Positions 62,334 through 64,000 of a stretch of DNA of 64,000 bases are shown one piece after another. The position numbers and the translations under genes are program-made. A model generated the notes under the pieces. That model was not told the origin of the DNA. It worked only from the letters and a program-made list of their open reading frames with translations, and did no database searches. Each line of letters starts with the position of its first letter. Position 1 is the stretch's first letter. The DNA is from SKVR01 sp964453995 (lineage in GTDB: Bacteria > Bacteroidota > Bacteroidia > Bacteroidales > UBA7960), in assembly GCA_964453995.1 (NCBI GenBank), contig CAYVQC010000004.1, positions 1-64,000 on the forward strand, written 5' to 3'.

Positions 62334-62356
62334 CATCCACTCTGCGTTCTATCTAT

Positions 62357-62803
62357 TCATTCCTTGGTTTTCTCCAGCAACTTTACCCCTTCCATCTCCA
62401 TTTTCTTATCTACTGCTTTGCACATATCATAAATCGTGAGCAGGGCTACACTCACCCCAGTGAGAGCCTCCATCTCAATTCCCGTCTGGCCAATACATTT
62501 CAGGGTTGCAGTAACTTCCACACCATTTTCCTTAAGGTTGGCCTTCACATCGGCTTTGGTGATTTGCAGCGGATGGCAAAGCGGGATAAGATCAGAGGTT
62601 CTTTTTGCTGCCTGTATTCCGGCAATTTCTGCCACAGTAAGCACATCACCCTTTTTTATTTCATTTTCACGGATCAGCTTTACCGTTGGTGGTTGTAGCC
62701 TGATAAACCCTACAGCCACAGCAGTACGTGTCTGCATGGGTTTAGGGCTTACATCCACCATATTGGCTTTACCCTGATCGTCTATGTGGGAAAATTTGCT
62801 CAT
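62357..62803 (-). CDS. moaC: Cyclic pyranopterin monophosphate synthase MoaC
   Basis: A 148-residue enzyme. HIDDQGKANMVDVSPK at the start, the conserved LIPLCHPLQI, and GIEMEALTGVSVALLTIYDM before the C-terminal KKMEMEGVKLLEKTKE form the MoaC signature. It turns the MoaA product into cyclic pyranopterin monophosphate, step two of molybdenum cofactor synthesis. I use the ATG at 62803, matching the usual MoaC N-terminus; an alternative at 62878 would add 25 residues and overlap moaA by 11 bp. The array and gap 3 lie just downstream. Confidence 0.95.
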   Translation of the reverse strand: MSKFSHIDDQGKANMVDVSPKPMQTRTAVAVGFIRLQPPTVKLIRENEIKKGDVLTVAEIAGIQAAKRTSDLIPLCHPLQITKADVKANLKENGVEVTATLKCIGQTGIEMEALTGVSVALLTIYDMCKAVDKKMEMEGVKLLEKTKE

Positions 62804-62867
62804 ATACGAATAATTAATTTCATATTCTAATAATGGCTCCATGCGGGGAGAAATGATTTTTATTTCT

Positions 62868-63668
62868 TCACCCTCCAATATTATGAAAACAGTTGCTTAG
62901 GTTTACGGTTCCTTTTTGGGGTTTTCCCCATAATGCAGCTTCAATGGCTTCTTTAATGCCCATGGTGCGGATGTCATATTCCAGGTCGGAGAAAAGGCAT
63001 GGTTTCATTTTGCCTGTTGGGGTTAGCCGGAGCCGGTTGCATTGCGAACAGTCGCCACCGGTACCTCCCTCCACAATGGAGAAGTGCCCACCCGAGAGGT
63101 CCATCTGGCTAATGAAGCGGGCTTGCAGCCCGTTTTCAAGGCAGTATTTTTTTACTGCCCGGGCATCGGGCTCATCGGATGATTGCTTTATGACGCAGTT
63201 TATTTTTACGGGGTGCAGGCCAGCCATTTGAGCAGCTTTAATTCCGGCAAGTACCTTGTTTAAATCACCGCCCCGTGTGATCTGGGCAAACTTTTCGGGA
63301 TCGAGTGTATCCAGGCTGATATTGACCCGGTGCAACCCTGCGTCGGCCAGGGGCTTAGCAAATTTTTCAAGCAAAACCCCATTGGTGGTAATGGCAATAT
63401 CTTTTACACCAGGCACCTTTGAGATCATCCGCACCAGCTCTACAATATCCTTGCGCACCAGCGGTTCGCCACCCGTAAGACGCACCTTGTCGATTCCCAG
63501 GGGAACAGCAACTTTCACCACCTCGCAAATTTCTTCGTAGGATAGTATTTCCTTATGCTCGACCATGCACACCCCATCTTCAGGCATGCAATAGCGGCAG
63601 CGTAAGTTGCACCGGTCGGTAACCGAGATGCGCAGGTAGTTGATCTTTCTGTTATACAGGTCTAACAT
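62868..63668 (-). CDS. moaA: GTP 3',8-cyclase MoaA, compact form
   Basis: A 266-residue radical SAM enzyme. The CxxxCxxC cluster motif is CNLRCRYC near residue 21; SAM/GTP region VRLTGGEPL is near 62; the second [4Fe-4S] site is CSQCNRLRLTPTGKMKPCLF near 205-224. The C-terminal Gly-Gly tail (HNIGG), important for GTP cyclisation, is kept. Typical MoaA is about 320-340 residues; here the stretch between ARFISQMD and the second cluster is only about 20 residues, against about 60 in typical enzymes. Start at 63668 (MLDLYNRKINYLRIS) overlaps the end of moeA by 17 bp, suggesting translational coupling. Makes the first pterin intermediate. Confidence 0.9.
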   Translation of the reverse strand: MLDLYNRKINYLRISVTDRCNLRCRYCMPEDGVCMVEHKEILSYEEICEVVKVAVPLGIDKVRLTGGEPLVRKDIVELVRMISKVPGVKDIAITTNGVLLEKFAKPLADAGLHRVNISLDTLDPEKFAQITRGGDLNKVLAGIKAAQMAGLHPVKINCVIKQSSDEPDARAVKKYCLENGLQARFISQMDLSGGHFSIVEGGTGGDCSQCNRLRLTPTGKMKPCLFSDLEYDIRTMGIKEAIEAALWGKPQKGTVNLSNCFHNIGG

Positions 63669-64000
63669 GTACTTGTTCTCCTTTGGCAATTTCAAAAACA
63701 TTTACCGGTATACTCATAATGGCATCTGCCAGGCACATGGCATGGATATGGGCAGAGCCATGATAACCAACCGGAATAACCTCACCACCAGGATTGATCT
63801 TAACGGGTAACCATTCCATACGGTCGGCCTTTTTCCGTTTGTAATTTACTCCCATGGGGAGTAATAGTTCCTTCGGCACAAAATCATGTCCCATGAGTTT
63901 GTAAAGCAGAGGTTTTACAAAAATTTCAAAGTTAATAAAAGAAGACACAGGATTACCGGGCAGCCCAAAAATGCAGGCATTTTCGGTCACACCAAAAACA
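63652..64000 (-). CDS. moeA: Molybdopterin molybdenumtransferase MoeA, C-terminal part
   Basis: Open to the right window edge; about 116 residues visible. VFGLPGNPVS-type loop reads CIFGLPGNPVSSFINFEIFV, the MoeA domain III signature that positions molybdopterin. The remainder is the domain IV beta-barrel (GGEVIPVGYHGSAHIHAMCL and the IPVNVFEIAKGEQVHV ending). MoeA inserts molybdate into adenylated molybdopterin made by MogA. First visible gene of the run moeA-moaA-moaC. Confidence 0.93.
   Translation of the reverse strand, partial: VFGVTENACIFGLPGNPVSSFINFEIFVKPLLYKLMGHDFVPKELLLPMGVNYKRKKADRMEWLPVKINPGGEVIPVGYHGSAHIHAMCLADAIMSIPVNVFEIAKGEQVHVRPV

Noticed and set aside
1..64000. tRNA/rRNA genes, CRISPR array, prophage, restriction or toxin-antitoxin genes
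   Set aside because: Looked for on both strands; none seen. The repeats found are few, unevenly spaced and not spacer-separated as in CRISPR.

Overview
The window looks like a scaffold from a Bacteroidota genome, probably metagenome-derived. Evidence: three secreted proteins end in Por/type IX secretion (T9SS) sorting domains; several intergenic regions carry the Bacteroidota -7 element TAnnTTTG and clear Shine-Dalgarno sites are scarce; families typical of the phylum are present (SatD plus DUF3307, dodecin, DUF5694, TPR histidine kinases with NarL-type partners). There are three runs of exactly 100 N. One is flanked by identical 55-bp ends, so it is an uncollapsed contig overlap rather than missing DNA. 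I see no rRNA, tRNA, CRISPR array, prophage, intact transposase or restriction system.

Layout. 1-2.6 kb: TauE-like permease (cut by the window edge), AI-2E-family transporter, PEBP-like protein, small ferredoxin. 3.0-11.4 kb: a stress/redox block with a baeRF-type protein, an AIF-like FAD oxidoreductase, a 4-TM protein and dodecin, then (minus strand) a cytosolic hybrid kinase (PAS-HisKA-HATPase-REC-HPt) and its sigma-54 activator, then a double universal stress protein. 11.8-18.1 kb: T9SS cargo, a stand-alone E2-type acyltransferase, DUF5694 protein and a MacB/FtsX permease, ending at gap 1. 18.2-28.1 kb: a decayed lipoprotein gene, ring-cleaving dioxygenase with a palindromic operator candidate, PLP desulfhydrase/deaminase-like enzyme, a LytTR remnant, the satD-DUF3307 operon, a class-C-like serine hydrolase, an HD alarmone hydrolase-like protein and a cold-shock protein. 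28.3-37.2 kb: RDD-CPBP fusion, HAMP-GAF receptor, false gap 2, an HEFGHN lipoprotein peptidase and a beta-helix T9SS protein.

37.6-49.7 kb is a signalling hub: two TPR/TM/HisKA_3 kinases, three closely related NarL-type regulators and a soluble kinase-REC hybrid surround two exported proteins, one of them an IgGFc-binding-like adhesin with a PLSDW-TM-Arg tail. A 30-bp near-perfect palindrome lies between the first kinase/regulator pair and the exported genes, and is the best candidate operator in the window. 49.8-58.7 kb holds an M28 peptidase, a 1322-residue T9SS surface protein and an M3 dipeptidyl carboxypeptidase. 58.9-64 kb: a carotenoid (CrtI-type) desaturase, 5-formyl-THF cyclo-ligase and a molybdenum-cofactor run (moeA-moaA-moaC, then a MOSC-MogA fusion). 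That run is interrupted by a GCGGAT-type repeat array containing gap 3.

Taken together the window is chromosomal core and envelope-biology DNA, not a mobile island. Its most interesting parts are the duplicated TPR-kinase/NarL hub with its palindrome, the leaderless-looking promoters at satD and the second TPR kinase, and long inverted-repeat elements placed only at convergent gene ends.
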